Source: Ramlibacter pinisoli
Lineage (GTDB): Bacteria; Pseudomonadota; Gammaproteobacteria; Burkholderiales; Burkholderiaceae_C
Assembly: GCF_009758015.1 (NCBI RefSeq)
Contig: NZ_WSEL01000009.1
Location: 2,179,005-2,243,004, forward strand
Direction: 5' to 3'
DNA: 64,000 bases
In this document: positions 1-8,253 of the stretch, in pieces
Position numbering within the stretch: position 1 is the first letter of the stretch
How the letters are laid out: each line of letters starts with the position of its first letter
Translations under genes and position numbers: made by a program
Notes under the pieces: generated by a model
Database searches by the model: none
Told to the model about the DNA's origin: nothing
The model's input: the letters and a program-made list of their open reading frames with translations, nothing else

Positions 1-45
1 GCGGTGGTCACGTCAGGCAGGTCGGGCCGGCGCGAACCGGCCGCG

Positions 46-825
46 TCAGGCGCCGGTGGCCGACGTGCGCAGGGTGCGCGGCTCGGCGTTGCTGGCGGCG
101 CCGCTGCCCACGCGCATCGTGCTGCCGTCGACCGTGACACGGGTGCCGACCGCGACGGCGTCGTTGCGACGGAAGCTGCGGACGCTGCCGTCCTCCATGC
201 GGACCTGCACGTCGTAGACGGTGGTGGCCTTGTAGCGCTTCTCGGCTTCGTTGCCGGCCAGGCCGCCGCCGACGGCGCCCAGCACGGTCATCGCGGCCTT
301 GCCGGTGCCGCCGCCGACCTGGTTGCCGAGCACGCCGCCGAGCACGCCACCGGCCACGGCGCCCAGGCCGCTGCCTTCGCCCTTCTGCTGGATGGCGTGC
401 ACCGCCTCGACCGTGCCGCAGGTGCCGCACACGGCGGCGCGGGTGGTCTCGAGGTGGGTCGGCGGGCTGGACTGCGGCTGGCCCTGGGCGACGACCTGCG
501 GCGCCGACTGCGCGGGCTGGGCCGGCTTCTGGACGGGCTTGTGCACCGGCTTGGGTGCCGCTTGCGGTGCCGCCGCCAGCTGCGCCGGCTGGGCTTGCAG
601 CGCGGCTTGGCTGGTGCCTGCCGTGGCGGTGGGTGACTGCTGCGCGGTGACGCTGCTGCTGGGCTCGGCCTGCGCAGCCACCTTGTCGCTGTCGACCGAA
701 CGCATCACCAGGGCGCCGGCCAGGCCGGCGGAGGCCAGCGCCAGCGCGCCCACCACGCCCCAGACCGCGACCGGGACGGAGCGTAGCGAGGACGGAGGAG
801 CTTCTTGCGAGAGAACGGTGGACAT
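46..825 (-). CDS. Membrane-anchored glycine-zipper protein
   Basis: A 259-residue protein. It has one N-terminal membrane segment (about residues 17-42), then an Ala/Pro/Gln/Lys-rich spacer (about 50-135), then a glycine-zipper hairpin with G at regular spacing (about 150-195), and a short basic beta-rich tail. The zipper resembles the glycine-zipper 2TM domain of SlyB/17-kDa-antigen outer-membrane proteins, but here the N terminus is a membrane anchor without a lipobox. I start at the ATG ending at 825, because the open frame further upstream has no hydrophobic signal. A CGTCGT-free region with a TATAAA hexamer (856-861, minus strand) lies upstream. The role is probably envelope structural; no enzyme motif is visible. 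Confidence 0.8.
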   Translation of the reverse strand: MSTVLSQEAPPSSLRSVPVAVWGVVGALALASAGLAGALVMRSVDSDKVAAQAEPSSSVTAQQSPTATAGTSQAALQAQPAQLAAAPQAAPKPVHKPVQKPAQPAQSAPQVVAQGQPQSSPPTHLETTRAAVCGTCGTVEAVHAIQQKGEGSGLGAVAGGVLGGVLGNQVGGGTGKAAMTVLGAVGGGLAGNEAEKRYKATTVYDVQVRMEDGSVRSFRRNDAVAVGTRVTVDGSTMRVGSGAASNAEPRTLRTSATGA

Positions 826-1106
826 CTGGATCGGTCTGCTGTTGTCGATGACGGGTTTATAACGGCCGAGCTGAAGCGGGCAGACGTCTGGTTTGTCCGA
901 TTTGTAGCGGTCTGTGTCGACCCGGCACAACTTCACGGGGCTATTGCTCGCTTTGGCGGTTTGCAGCGATCGCAGCCCCGCGCCCTGCGCCACGGATGGC
1001 TTCGGCGAGGCGGCCCGACCGCGCGGCGCGTGATGCCGCCACGGCTTGGCTGCACCCGAGCGCTGGGCTTACCATCCGCGCCGCGTCCACCACGCAGGAG
1101 ATGCCC
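826..1106. other. Divergent intergenic region
   Basis: 281 bases separate the leftward glycine-zipper gene from the rightward metallo-hydrolase gene, so promoters for both should lie here. Visible elements are a perfect 10-base palindrome CAGACGTCTG at 881-890, TATAAA on the minus strand at 856-861 and TACCAT at 1070-1075 on the plus strand, about 30 bases before the start codon. None has a convincing -35 partner. No small gene is supported. Confidence 0.3.
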
Positions 1107-2063
1107 ATGCGCCGCTTGCTTCCCGCCCTGGTCCTGGCCTGCCTGGCCGGCACCGCCGCCCTGCCCCCGGCCGCGCACGCCGAAGCGCCGCTGGCCAAGA
1201 CCCAGGCACCGGGCTGGTACCGCACCCTGGTCGGCGACGTCGAGGTGACCGCCCTGTCCGACGGCACGCTGGCACTGCCGGTGACCAAGCTGCTCAAGGG
1301 CGATCCGAAGAAGATGGTCGCCGCCCTGCGCCGCAACCACCTGGGCGAGCAGGTCGAGACCTCGGTCAACGGCTACCTGGTGAACACCGGCAGCAAGCTG
1401 GTGCTCATCGACACCGGCGCCGGCAGCCTGTTCGGCCCCACGCTGGGCGGGCTGGTCGCCAACCTGAAGGCGGCCGGCTACCAGCCCGAGCAGGTCGACG
1501 AGATCTACATCACCCACATGCACGGCGACCACGTCGGCGGGCTGGTGGCCAACAACCAGCGCGTGTTTGCGAACGCCGTGCTGCGCATCGACAAGCGCGA
1601 CGTCGACTACTGGCTGAGCGAGGCCAACATGAACGCGGCCCCCGATTCCGCCAAGGACTTCTTCAAGGGCGCGATGCTGATGGCCGGCCCCTACCAGCAG
1701 GCCGGCAAGCTCAAGCCGTTCGAGGGCGCCACCGAGCTCGTGCCGGGCGTCCGCGCCCAGCCGGCCTACGGCCACACCCCGGGCCACACGATCTACACGG
1801 TCGAGAGCAAGGGCCGCAAGCTGGTGCTGTGGGGCGACCTGATGCACGTGGCGGCGGTGCAGTTCGAGGACCCCACCGTGACGATCGCGTTCGACAGCGA
1901 TGCCAGGAAGGCGATGCCGGCGCGGCAGAAGGCCTACGCCGAGGCAGCGAAGACCGGCGACCTGGTGGGCGCCTCCCACCTCTCGTTCCCCGGCCTGGGC
2001 TACCTGCGCGCGGCCGGCAAGGGCTACACCTTCCTGCCGCTGAACTACTCCACGCTCAAGTAG
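1107..2063 (+). CDS. Exported metallo-beta-lactamase-fold hydrolase
   Basis: A 318-residue MBL-fold hydrolase. It has a Sec signal peptide (hydrophobic core about residues 4-20, A-H-A cleavage region). The zinc motif HMHGDHVGG is near residue 135, followed by a GHTPGH histidine and a late GDLMH aspartate, which are the standard ligands of the fold. ATG codons occur at 1101 and 1107; AGGAG at 1096-1100 abuts the first and is six bases from the second, so I use 1107. The protein is probably periplasmic. The fold covers lactonases, glyoxalases and lactamases, and the substrate cannot be read from the sequence. Confidence 0.85.
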   Translation: MRRLLPALVLACLAGTAALPPAAHAEAPLAKTQAPGWYRTLVGDVEVTALSDGTLALPVTKLLKGDPKKMVAALRRNHLGEQVETSVNGYLVNTGSKLVLIDTGAGSLFGPTLGGLVANLKAAGYQPEQVDEIYITHMHGDHVGGLVANNQRVFANAVLRIDKRDVDYWLSEANMNAAPDSAKDFFKGAMLMAGPYQQAGKLKPFEGATELVPGVRAQPAYGHTPGHTIYTVESKGRKLVLWGDLMHVAAVQFEDPTVTIAFDSDARKAMPARQKAYAEAAKTGDLVGASHLSFPGLGYLRAAGKGYTFLPLNYSTLK

Positions 2064-2069
2064 CGCGGC

Positions 2070-2447
2070 TCAGGCCGTGACCGCGAACACCGGTCCGGTG
2101 ATGCGGTCGCCCTTGCGGATGCCGTGTTCGGCGAACCAGCCGTGCGGCACTTCGAGGATGTAGCGCACCGCGTGCTCGCTGCTGCAGGATTCCAGCGAGA
2201 ACGGCTCCAGGTCGTCCAGGTGCAGGATGGTGCCGTCTTCCTCCAGGAAGGCGATCGACAGCGCCACCGGGGTGTCCTTCATCCAGAAGTTCTGCACCGC
2301 CGCCTCGTCGCACATGAAGAGCATCCCCTCGTTGGGCCCGAGTTCCACCCGGTGCATCAGGCCCAGGGCGCGCTGTTCGTCGGTGCGGGCGACACGGGCA
2401 TCGATGGCGTGGTCGCCGGCGGCGAGTTGCATGCGGACGAGGTTCAT
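2070..2447 (-). CDS. DUF192 family protein
   Basis: A 125-residue protein matching the DUF192 pattern: an early R-x-x-G-L-M-H segment (about 26-33), the F-W-M-K-D-T signature (54-59), I-x-F-L-E-E-D-G and a C-terminal G-D-R-I. Many family members carry a signal peptide; this one starts directly with the domain and looks cytoplasmic. The start is the ATG ending at 2447, giving a length typical of the bare domain. It converges with the upstream MBL gene, with seven bases between the stop codons. The function of the family is unknown. Confidence 0.85.
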   Translation of the reverse strand: MNLVRMQLAAGDHAIDARVARTDEQRALGLMHRVELGPNEGMLFMCDEAAVQNFWMKDTPVALSIAFLEEDGTILHLDDLEPFSLESCSSEHAVRYILEVPHGWFAEHGIRKGDRITGPVFAVTA

Positions 2448-2660
2448 GGCGGCGTGAAGTCGGTGCGTGAGTCGGTGGTGGGGGAAACAACGGCCATCCT
2501 GCCCCGGGCTGGTGCACGTGCCCAGCAGCGGCCGCCGCATCCGCCTGTAGGGCCACGCCGCAGCCCGCCCGCTGCCGGCCGGATCGGCGCCCGAATCGCC
2601 GGCCGGCGCGCCGCGCCACTTCGGCGTATGCTGCGCGGCGTTTCCAGCCCGGAGGTTTGC

Positions 2661-3320
2661 ATGCCACCCATTGGCCGTCCGCTTGCCGTCCCCCTCTCCT
2701 CCTCGCGCCGCAGCTGGCTGCAGGCCGCCGTGGTCCTGGCCGCGGCTGCGGCGCCCCTGCTGGCTGCCGCCCAGGGCACGCCAGCGACACCGACCGCGCG
2801 CCTGCGCGGCACCATCGAGAGCGTCACGGCCGATGCCCTGGTGCTGCGCGAGCGCAGCGGCCAGCGCATCGAACTGGCGCTGCCCGCCAACCTGGTGGTC
2901 ACCGAGATGTTCCCGGTGACGATGGCCGAGGTGAAGCCCAACAGCTTCGTCGGCGTGGGTGCCATGCCGCAGGCCGACGGCACCCAGAAGGCGATCGCGG
3001 TGCTGGTGTTCCCCGAGGCCATGCGCGGCACCGGCGAAGGCCACCGGCCGTTCGACTTCCTGCCCCAGAGCACGATGACCAACGCCACCGTCGCCGGCCG
3101 TGCCGGCGCCAGCGACGGCGAGCGCCTGCAGCTGACCTACCCCGGCGGCCAGCAGACCATCGTGGTGGCGCCCGGCACGCCCATCGTCAGCCTGCGCCCC
3201 GGCGCACGCGACCTGCTGGTGGCCGGCGGCGGCGTCTCGGTCACCGCGCAGGAGGTGGCCGGCAAGCCGACCGCGACCCGCATCACGGCCGGCCGCAACG
3301 GCTTCTCGCCGCCGTACTGA
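2661..3320 (+). CDS. Exported protein of unknown function, Tat-like signal
   Basis: A 219-residue protein starting at the ATG after GGAGG (2651-2655). The N terminus S-R-R-S-W-L-Q followed by an Ala-rich hydrophobic stretch ending A-A-A-Q resembles a twin-arginine signal, with Trp in place of the usual Phe. The mature part contains two similar beta-rich segments: RLRGTIESV with LVLRERSGQRIEL, and later ERLQLTYPGGQQTIVV. This resembles DUF5666-like OB repeats. It is probably periplasmic. Homologues are sometimes annotated as metal ABC transporter components, but no membrane span supports that, so I leave the function open. Confidence 0.75.
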   Translation: MPPIGRPLAVPLSSSRRSWLQAAVVLAAAAAPLLAAAQGTPATPTARLRGTIESVTADALVLRERSGQRIELALPANLVVTEMFPVTMAEVKPNSFVGVGAMPQADGTQKAIAVLVFPEAMRGTGEGHRPFDFLPQSTMTNATVAGRAGASDGERLQLTYPGGQQTIVVAPGTPIVSLRPGARDLLVAGGGVSVTAQEVAGKPTATRITAGRNGFSPPY

Positions 3321-3351
3321 CCGCCGCGGCGGCCCGCCGCCGCGCGCAGCC

Positions 3352-4485
3352 TCACCAGCCGGAGAATCGCTCCCAGGCGACGCTGGCGCCGGCGGCGTCC
3401 AGCGCCTCGTAGCGCGGGAACTGGGCCCCGGTGGCGCAGGCGTGGTTGGGCAGGATGCGCAGGCGCGTGCCCACCGGCAGCCGGGTGACGATGTCGGGGT
3501 CGGGCGCGCCGGCGCGCGACAGGATGCCGTGCTCCTGGTTGGCACCGCTCAGCACGTAGCCGTCCAGCAGCACGCCGTCGGGCATGCAGGCCTGGCCGTA
3601 GCCGTAGTCGGTGCGCTGGCGCTGGGTGCCGCGGTCGCGGCTCATGGCCATCCAGCCGGCGTCGACGATCGCCCAGCCCTTGGCCGGCTGGTGGCCGATG
3701 ACGGTGGTGAGCACGCTGAGCGCGATGTCCTGCGGCCGGCACACGCCCACGTTGGCCATCACCAGGTCGAAGAACACGTAGACGCCGGCGCGCACCTCGG
3801 TCACGCCGGGCAGCGCGCGCGCCGACAGCGCGGTGGGCGTGGAGCCGACGCTGACCACCGGGCAGTCGAAGCCGGCCGCGCGCAGGCGTTCGGCGGCGCG
3901 CACGCAGGCGGCGCGCTCCTGCTCCGCCAGCGCTTCCAGCGCCACCGGGTCATCGAGGTCGTAGCTCGAGCCCGCATGCGTCATCACGCCGCCCAGCACG
4001 CTGCCGCCCTCGGCGAGCGCCCGCCCCACCTCCAGCAGGGTGGTCGACTCGGGCGGCACGCCGGAGCGGTGGCCATCGCAGTCGATCTCGATCCAGACCT
4101 CGAGCGCGTGCCCGTGGTCGCGGCCGAAGCGGCCGACCGCCTGTGCCACCTGGGCGTTGTCGGTGATCAGCTTCAGGTCGCAGCCGCGCCGGCGCAGGGC
4201 CAGCACCTGCTCCAGCTTGTCCGGCACGATGCCGACCGCGTACAGGATGTCGGTGATGCCGGCAGCGAAGAACTGCTCGGCCTCCTTGAGCGTCGACACC
4301 GTGATGCCCTGGGCGCCGGCGGCCTGCTGGGCGCGCACGACGGGCAGGCACTTGGTGGTCTTCACGTGCGGCCGCAACCGCACGCCGAGGCCGTCCATGC
4401 GTGCCTGCATGCGGTCGATGTTGCGCTGCATCTGCGCGATGTCGACGATGGCGGCGGGCGTGGGGAGGTTGTGGAGCGAGGTCAT
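3352..4485 (-). CDS. DSD1-family PLP enzyme (D-serine/D-threonine dehydratase-like)
   Basis: A 377-residue fold-type III PLP enzyme. The N-terminal alanine-racemase-like barrel carries the Schiff-base lysine region RPHVKTTKCL (about residues 38-48) and the THAGSSYD segment. The C-terminal beta domain has LPNHACATG, the His-x-Cys zinc pair found in eukaryotic-type D-serine dehydratases. The usual family reaction is dehydration of D-serine or D-threo-3-hydroxy amino acids to a 2-oxoacid and ammonia. The substrate is not fixed by sequence. A repeat element lies between its start codon and the upstream flavodoxin-like gene. Confidence 0.85.
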   Translation of the reverse strand: MTSLHNLPTPAAIVDIAQMQRNIDRMQARMDGLGVRLRPHVKTTKCLPVVRAQQAAGAQGITVSTLKEAEQFFAAGITDILYAVGIVPDKLEQVLALRRRGCDLKLITDNAQVAQAVGRFGRDHGHALEVWIEIDCDGHRSGVPPESTTLLEVGRALAEGGSVLGGVMTHAGSSYDLDDPVALEALAEQERAACVRAAERLRAAGFDCPVVSVGSTPTALSARALPGVTEVRAGVYVFFDLVMANVGVCRPQDIALSVLTTVIGHQPAKGWAIVDAGWMAMSRDRGTQRQRTDYGYGQACMPDGVLLDGYVLSGANQEHGILSRAGAPDPDIVTRLPVGTRLRILPNHACATGAQFPRYEALDAAGASVAWERFSGW

Positions 4486-4505
4486 GGTGAAGGCGGGAAT
4501 GCGGA

Positions 4506-4671
4506 CTCCCGGACGCGGAAGACGCAGAAAAAATAGCGCCGAAGGACGCAGAAGGATAAACCCCGGGACGCAAGGCGCCAGCGCTGGCGGCGTCGCGGAA
4601 TCCACCCTCGTCTGGAAATGTCGTCTGCGTCTTCTGCGCACTTGTGCGCCTGCTGCGGACGGCAGTCCGCC
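4506..4671. repeat. Dispersed intergenic repeat, copy A
   Basis: A 166-base intergenic element bounded by CTCCCGGACGC (4506-4516) and TGCGGACGGCAGTCCGCC (4654-4671). The second end forms a small GGAC/GTCC hairpin. The interior is rich in short CGCAGAA and TTCTGCG words in opposite orientation, so the whole can pair with itself. GCGGACT at 4501 and AGTCCGC at 4664 form a further inverted pair. Copy B lies at 37833-37948 in the same setting: between two leftward genes, with the hairpin end close to the stop codon of the upstream gene. Confidence 0.7.
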
Positions 4672-4695
4672 CCCGCTCCCGCCCCGCTCCCGGAT

Positions 4696-5781
4696 TCACT
4701 TCGGCCGCGGCCGCTGCAGGTGGCAACCGGGTGGGTGGAAGCGGCCGCTGCGCAGTTCCTGCACGCCGCGCAGCACGGCGCGGGCGACGTTGCGCACCTC
4801 CTCCTGCACGGCCAGGTCGCGGTCCAGGGTGTCGTGGCTGTCGGCGTAGGGCTCGTAGTAGCCGATGTAGCGGTCCAGCCGCGCGTGCACGCCGGCATCG
4901 TGCAGCCCCATCCAGTCGAGCCAGTCGGACAGCGAGCGCCGCACGCCCTCGATGCCGGCGACGTCGCCGTGCACCACCACGCCGTACAAGCGGCCGGCCA
5001 GGTGCTTGGGGTACTCCCAGCCGGCCAGCTCCAGCGCCTTGGCCTCGGCCGCCTTCTTGCCGTGGGTGGTGGTCGGGTCGGGGTTGCCGCCGTCGGCGCA
5101 CACCATGCGGTCCATCATCAGCTTGAGCGGGCTGGCCGCCTGGTACCAGTACACCGGGGTGAGCAGGATGACACCGTGGGCGCTGACCCAGCGCTCGTAG
5201 ATCTCGTTCATCCAGTCGCCGGTCTGGCGCTCGGCGTGGTTCGGGTAGCAGCTGCACGGCCAGTGGCACAGCGGCATGGCGGTCGACGCGCAGCCCTTGC
5301 AGGGATGGATGTGGCGGTCGTAGTCGGACACCAGCAGGCTCAGGTCCAGCAGGTCGATCTCGGTGCCCGGCCCTTCCTTGTCGATCGCCTCGCGCGCCAG
5401 CTGGGTGAGGCGGAAGGTCTTGGACATCTCGCCCGGGCAGGTGCCGTCGTTGCGCGACGAGCAGCACACCAGCAGGAGGCGGGTGGGCGTCGCGGGCTCG
5501 GCCCAGCGCGCCTGCGCCGCCTTCAGCCGTTCGCTGGCGGCCCGCCATTCGACCGACAGGTCGTAGTCGGGGTCGGCATAGCCGGGCCCGGCCTTCTGCG
5601 TGATCGGCGCCTTGCGGCCCTGCTGGTAGGCGTCCCAGGCGATCGCCTCCAGCCGGTCGATGGCGGCCGCCTCGGCCCGGTAGGCCGGGTCGTAGAAATC
5701 CTGCAGGAAGCGGACGCGGAATTCGGCGCGCGGCATCGGGAACGGCGGCGCCTGGCCGGTGCGGACGGTGGGCGTGGTCAT
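4696..5781 (-). CDS. Flavodoxin-like / NADPH-dependent FMN reductase family protein
   Basis: A 361-residue protein. After about 90 residues of N-terminal extension comes a flavodoxin-like core: LLLVCCSSRNDGTCPGEMSKT (phosphate-binding loop region, about 100-120), then HPCKGCASTAMPLCHWPCSCYPNH, a strikingly Cys-rich stretch (about 155-178), then the LLTPVYWYQAASPLKLMMDRM flavin-site strand. It looks like a multimeric flavodoxin WrbA/iron-sulfur flavoprotein relative. The five cysteines in about 24 residues could bind metal or an iron-sulfur cluster, but this is inference. I use the ATG ending at 5781, not the upstream in-frame ATG. Confidence 0.75.
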   Translation of the reverse strand: MTTPTVRTGQAPPFPMPRAEFRVRFLQDFYDPAYRAEAAAIDRLEAIAWDAYQQGRKAPITQKAGPGYADPDYDLSVEWRAASERLKAAQARWAEPATPTRLLLVCCSSRNDGTCPGEMSKTFRLTQLAREAIDKEGPGTEIDLLDLSLLVSDYDRHIHPCKGCASTAMPLCHWPCSCYPNHAERQTGDWMNEIYERWVSAHGVILLTPVYWYQAASPLKLMMDRMVCADGGNPDPTTTHGKKAAEAKALELAGWEYPKHLAGRLYGVVVHGDVAGIEGVRRSLSDWLDWMGLHDAGVHARLDRYIGYYEPYADSHDTLDRDLAVQEEVRNVARAVLRGVQELRSGRFHPPGCHLQRPRPK

Positions 5782-5862
5782 GCCGGCCAGTCTAGGAAGC
5801 GCCACGCCGATGGGCTGTAGGCGCACCGCCCTAGCCCATGGCCGGGTTGGCCGGCGCCGCCC

Positions 5863-6045
5863 TCAGGGCTCGGCCGCGCGCTGCCGCACCGACTCGATCA
5901 CCGGCAGCACGTCCTCAGCGCGGTCGAAGCGCACCAGCAGCGCCAGGCACAGCATGGCGAGCAGGCGCTGCGCCTGCTGCGGGCCCGCCTCGGCCAGCGC
6001 GTGGCACACGGCCGTGTAGGCAAGGTCGAGATCCTGGTCGGTCAT
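5863..6045 (-). CDS. DUF2783 small protein
   Basis: A 60-residue alpha-helical protein whose ATG overlaps the stop codon of the FAD monooxygenase by four bases, which implies translational coupling. Content (L-x-x-A-Y-x-A-V-C-H-A-L near the start; L-L-x-M-L-C-L-A-L-L mid) and position fit DUF2783, a family that habitually follows FAD-dependent oxidoreductases in beta-proteobacteria. Its role is unknown; it is probably a partner of the monooxygenase. Confidence 0.75.
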   Translation of the reverse strand: MTDQDLDLAYTAVCHALAEAGPQQAQRLLAMLCLALLVRFDRAEDVLPVIESVRQRAAEP

Positions 6046-7622
6046 GGCTGCACTCCCCGGCTGGCCAGTTCGCGGCGCGCCGCATCGAGGTCGACGTGGT
6101 CCCAGCGGCCGCACACGTAGCCGTCCGGCCGCACCAGCACCAGCCGCGCGCCGGCGCCGCCCGGCAGCCCGTAGCGCTGGCGCGCCTGGCCCAGGTGGTC
6201 GGCGGCGTCGGGCACCTGCAGCAGCGTCCAGCCGCCCTGGACCTCGCTGCGCGCGACGGCACCGGCACCGCCGAGCACGAGCGCGACCCAGCCGGCACCG
6301 AAGCAGGTGCTGAGGTGGAACTCGCCGCCCTCGCCCAGCAGCAGGGCCTCGGGCGCCGGCGCGCCGGGCGCTGCTGCCGCCGAGGTCCAGGCGCCGACTT
6401 CCGGGCCGTTCAGCGGCGACGCGGCGTAGGCGATCGGCGCCGACTGGCGCGGGTTGATCAGCGCGCGCACGCGCGGCTCGTCGAGCGCCAGGCGCAGCGC
6501 CGCGTCGCGCATCAGGGTGAAGGCGAAGTTGGGCGGCGCCATGAACTCGGTGCTCTTGGCGCCGTAGGCCAGGTTCTCGCGCGTCGCCTGCACCCGCTCG
6601 ACCGAGTACGAGTCGAGCAGGCGCTCGTGCGCCCGCCCCTGCAGCACGGCGGCCAGCTTCCAGGCCAGGTTGCCGGCGTCGTCCAGCCCGGAGTTCAGGC
6701 CGCGCACGCCGAAGATCGGCACCAGGTGGGCGGCGTCGCCGGCGAACAGCACGCGGCCGTGCCGGTAGTCGCGCAGCGTCAGGCACTTGGCGTTGTACAT
6801 CGACGACCACAGCATGCGCCACGGCGCGTGCTCGCCGATCATGGTCAGGTGGCTCTGGATGCGCGGCTCGATGGCCGCAGGCGCCAGCGCCGCCTGCGCG
6901 TCCTCGTCGTCGCGCAGCTGGTAGTCGATGCGCCAGACGTCGTCGGGCTGGCGGTGCATCAGCAGCGTGGAGCCGGGATTGGACGGCGGGTCGAACCAGG
7001 CCAGCCGCTCCACCGGCCGCTGCGTCGCCTGCACGATGTCGGCGATGACGTAGCGGCCCTCGTACTGCGTGCCCTCCAGCGCCAGCCCGAGCTGCTCGCG
7101 CACCGTGCTGCGGCCGCCGTCGCAGGCCACCAGCCAGTCGGCCCGCAGCTCCTGCTCGCCGTCCGGCCCGGCCGCCTGCACCACCACGCCGTCATCGTCC
7201 TGCCGCACCGCGCTGACCCGGTGCGACCACGCGACCTGCGCCGGCATGCCCGCCAGCGCCTGGTGCACGAACTGCTCGACGTGGTACTGCTGGATGTTGA
7301 CCATGGGCGCGAACCGCTGCGCCGGTTCGTGCGGCATCTCGAAGCGCAGCACCTCGCGGTCGCGGAAGTAGCTGCGCCCGCCGGTCCAGGGCAGCGCCTT
7401 GGCCTGCAGTGCCGCCCCGGCGCCGGCCCAGTGCAGGATCTCCTGCGAGCGGCGCGAGATGCAGATCGCGCGGCTGCCGCTGCAGTAGCCGGCATCGGCC
7501 TCCATCACCAGCGTGGCGATGCCGTGGCGCGCCAGCAGCGCGGCGCAGGTCAGGCCCACCGGACCACCGCCGGCGATCAGGACGGGGACGCGCGAGGGCA
7601 GCGGCGGGCCGGGACGATCCAT
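6042..7622 (-). CDS. FAD-dependent aromatic monooxygenase (PheA/TfdB type)
   Basis: A 526-residue class A flavoprotein hydroxylase. The dinucleotide fold VLIAGGGPVGLTCAALLARHG is at the N terminus (about 15-35), the DG-type motif ADWLVACDGGRSTVR is near 165-180, and the second FAD motif GRVLFAGDAAHLVPIFGVRGLNSGLDD is near 300-325. A thioredoxin-like C-terminal domain follows. Such enzymes hydroxylate phenolic substrates with NAD(P)H and oxygen. The substrate is not determined, and no ring-cleavage dioxygenase is next to it. The start is the ATG ending at 7622, just before the Rossmann strand. Confidence 0.85.
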   Translation of the reverse strand: MDRPGPPLPSRVPVLIAGGGPVGLTCAALLARHGIATLVMEADAGYCSGSRAICISRRSQEILHWAGAGAALQAKALPWTGGRSYFRDREVLRFEMPHEPAQRFAPMVNIQQYHVEQFVHQALAGMPAQVAWSHRVSAVRQDDDGVVVQAAGPDGEQELRADWLVACDGGRSTVREQLGLALEGTQYEGRYVIADIVQATQRPVERLAWFDPPSNPGSTLLMHRQPDDVWRIDYQLRDDEDAQAALAPAAIEPRIQSHLTMIGEHAPWRMLWSSMYNAKCLTLRDYRHGRVLFAGDAAHLVPIFGVRGLNSGLDDAGNLAWKLAAVLQGRAHERLLDSYSVERVQATRENLAYGAKSTEFMAPPNFAFTLMRDAALRLALDEPRVRALINPRQSAPIAYAASPLNGPEVGAWTSAAAAPGAPAPEALLLGEGGEFHLSTCFGAGWVALVLGGAGAVARSEVQGGWTLLQVPDAADHLGQARQRYGLPGGAGARLVLVRPDGYVCGRWDHVDLDAARRELASRGVQP

Positions 7623-7728
7623 GGACGCCACTGTAAAGGGCGAGGAAACAGTTGATTGCTTAGCCACGACGCCACCATCGTGGCCGTAAGGTGCCCGCAC
7701 CGGCCTTCCCGGCCCTCAAGGAAAGTAC

Positions 7729-8235
7729 ATGGCAACACGAACCACCCGATCGTCCAATGAACACGCCACCAGCGCCGCCTCGGCTGCCGAGAACGGCACC
7801 GGGCCGCCGCTGGCGGGGGCCGAACTGGCGCGCCAGCAGCTGGTGCTGGCAGCCCAGTCGATGGCGCACTGGTGCCGCACCGTGGAACGCTTCCAGCAGG
7901 CGCAGCAGCATCTGGCGCAGCGCGCCTCGCTGCTGCACAGCCAGGCGGCCGACAACCTGCGCAAGGCGACCAGCCCGATGGAGCTGGCGTCGATCCAGGG
8001 CACGCTGCTGGTCTACCAGTGGCAGGAGGGCGCGCGCTTCCTGCAGGAGCTGATGGTGGTGGGCGCCAGCGCCGGCCGCGAGGGCGAGCTGCCGGACGTC
8101 GACAATGCGGCCGACAACCCGGCGGCGGCGGCGGCGCAGGCAGCGACCAACGCCGCCCTGTCGGCCGCCGGGCCCATGGTGCAGGCCTGGCAGCAGCTGT
8201 TCACGCCGCCGCAGGATGGCGAGCGGCCGCACTGA
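7729..8235 (+). CDS. Phasin-like granule-associated protein
   Basis: A 168-residue hydrophilic, almost wholly alpha-helical protein with Ala/Gln-rich heptads and no membrane segment. Residues 30-105 carry the phasin-like pattern (repeated L/A-x-x-x-Q-x-x-L) and P-M-E-L-A-S-I-Q, reminiscent of the conserved turn before the second long helix in phasins. Phasins coat polyhydroxyalkanoate granules. GGAAAG precedes the ATG. The assignment rests on composition and pattern only. Confidence 0.55.
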   Translation: MATRTTRSSNEHATSAASAAENGTGPPLAGAELARQQLVLAAQSMAHWCRTVERFQQAQQHLAQRASLLHSQAADNLRKATSPMELASIQGTLLVYQWQEGARFLQELMVVGASAGREGELPDVDNAADNPAAAAAQAATNAALSAAGPMVQAWQQLFTPPQDGERPH

Positions 8236-8253
8236 TGCGCCGCTCGCGCCGCT

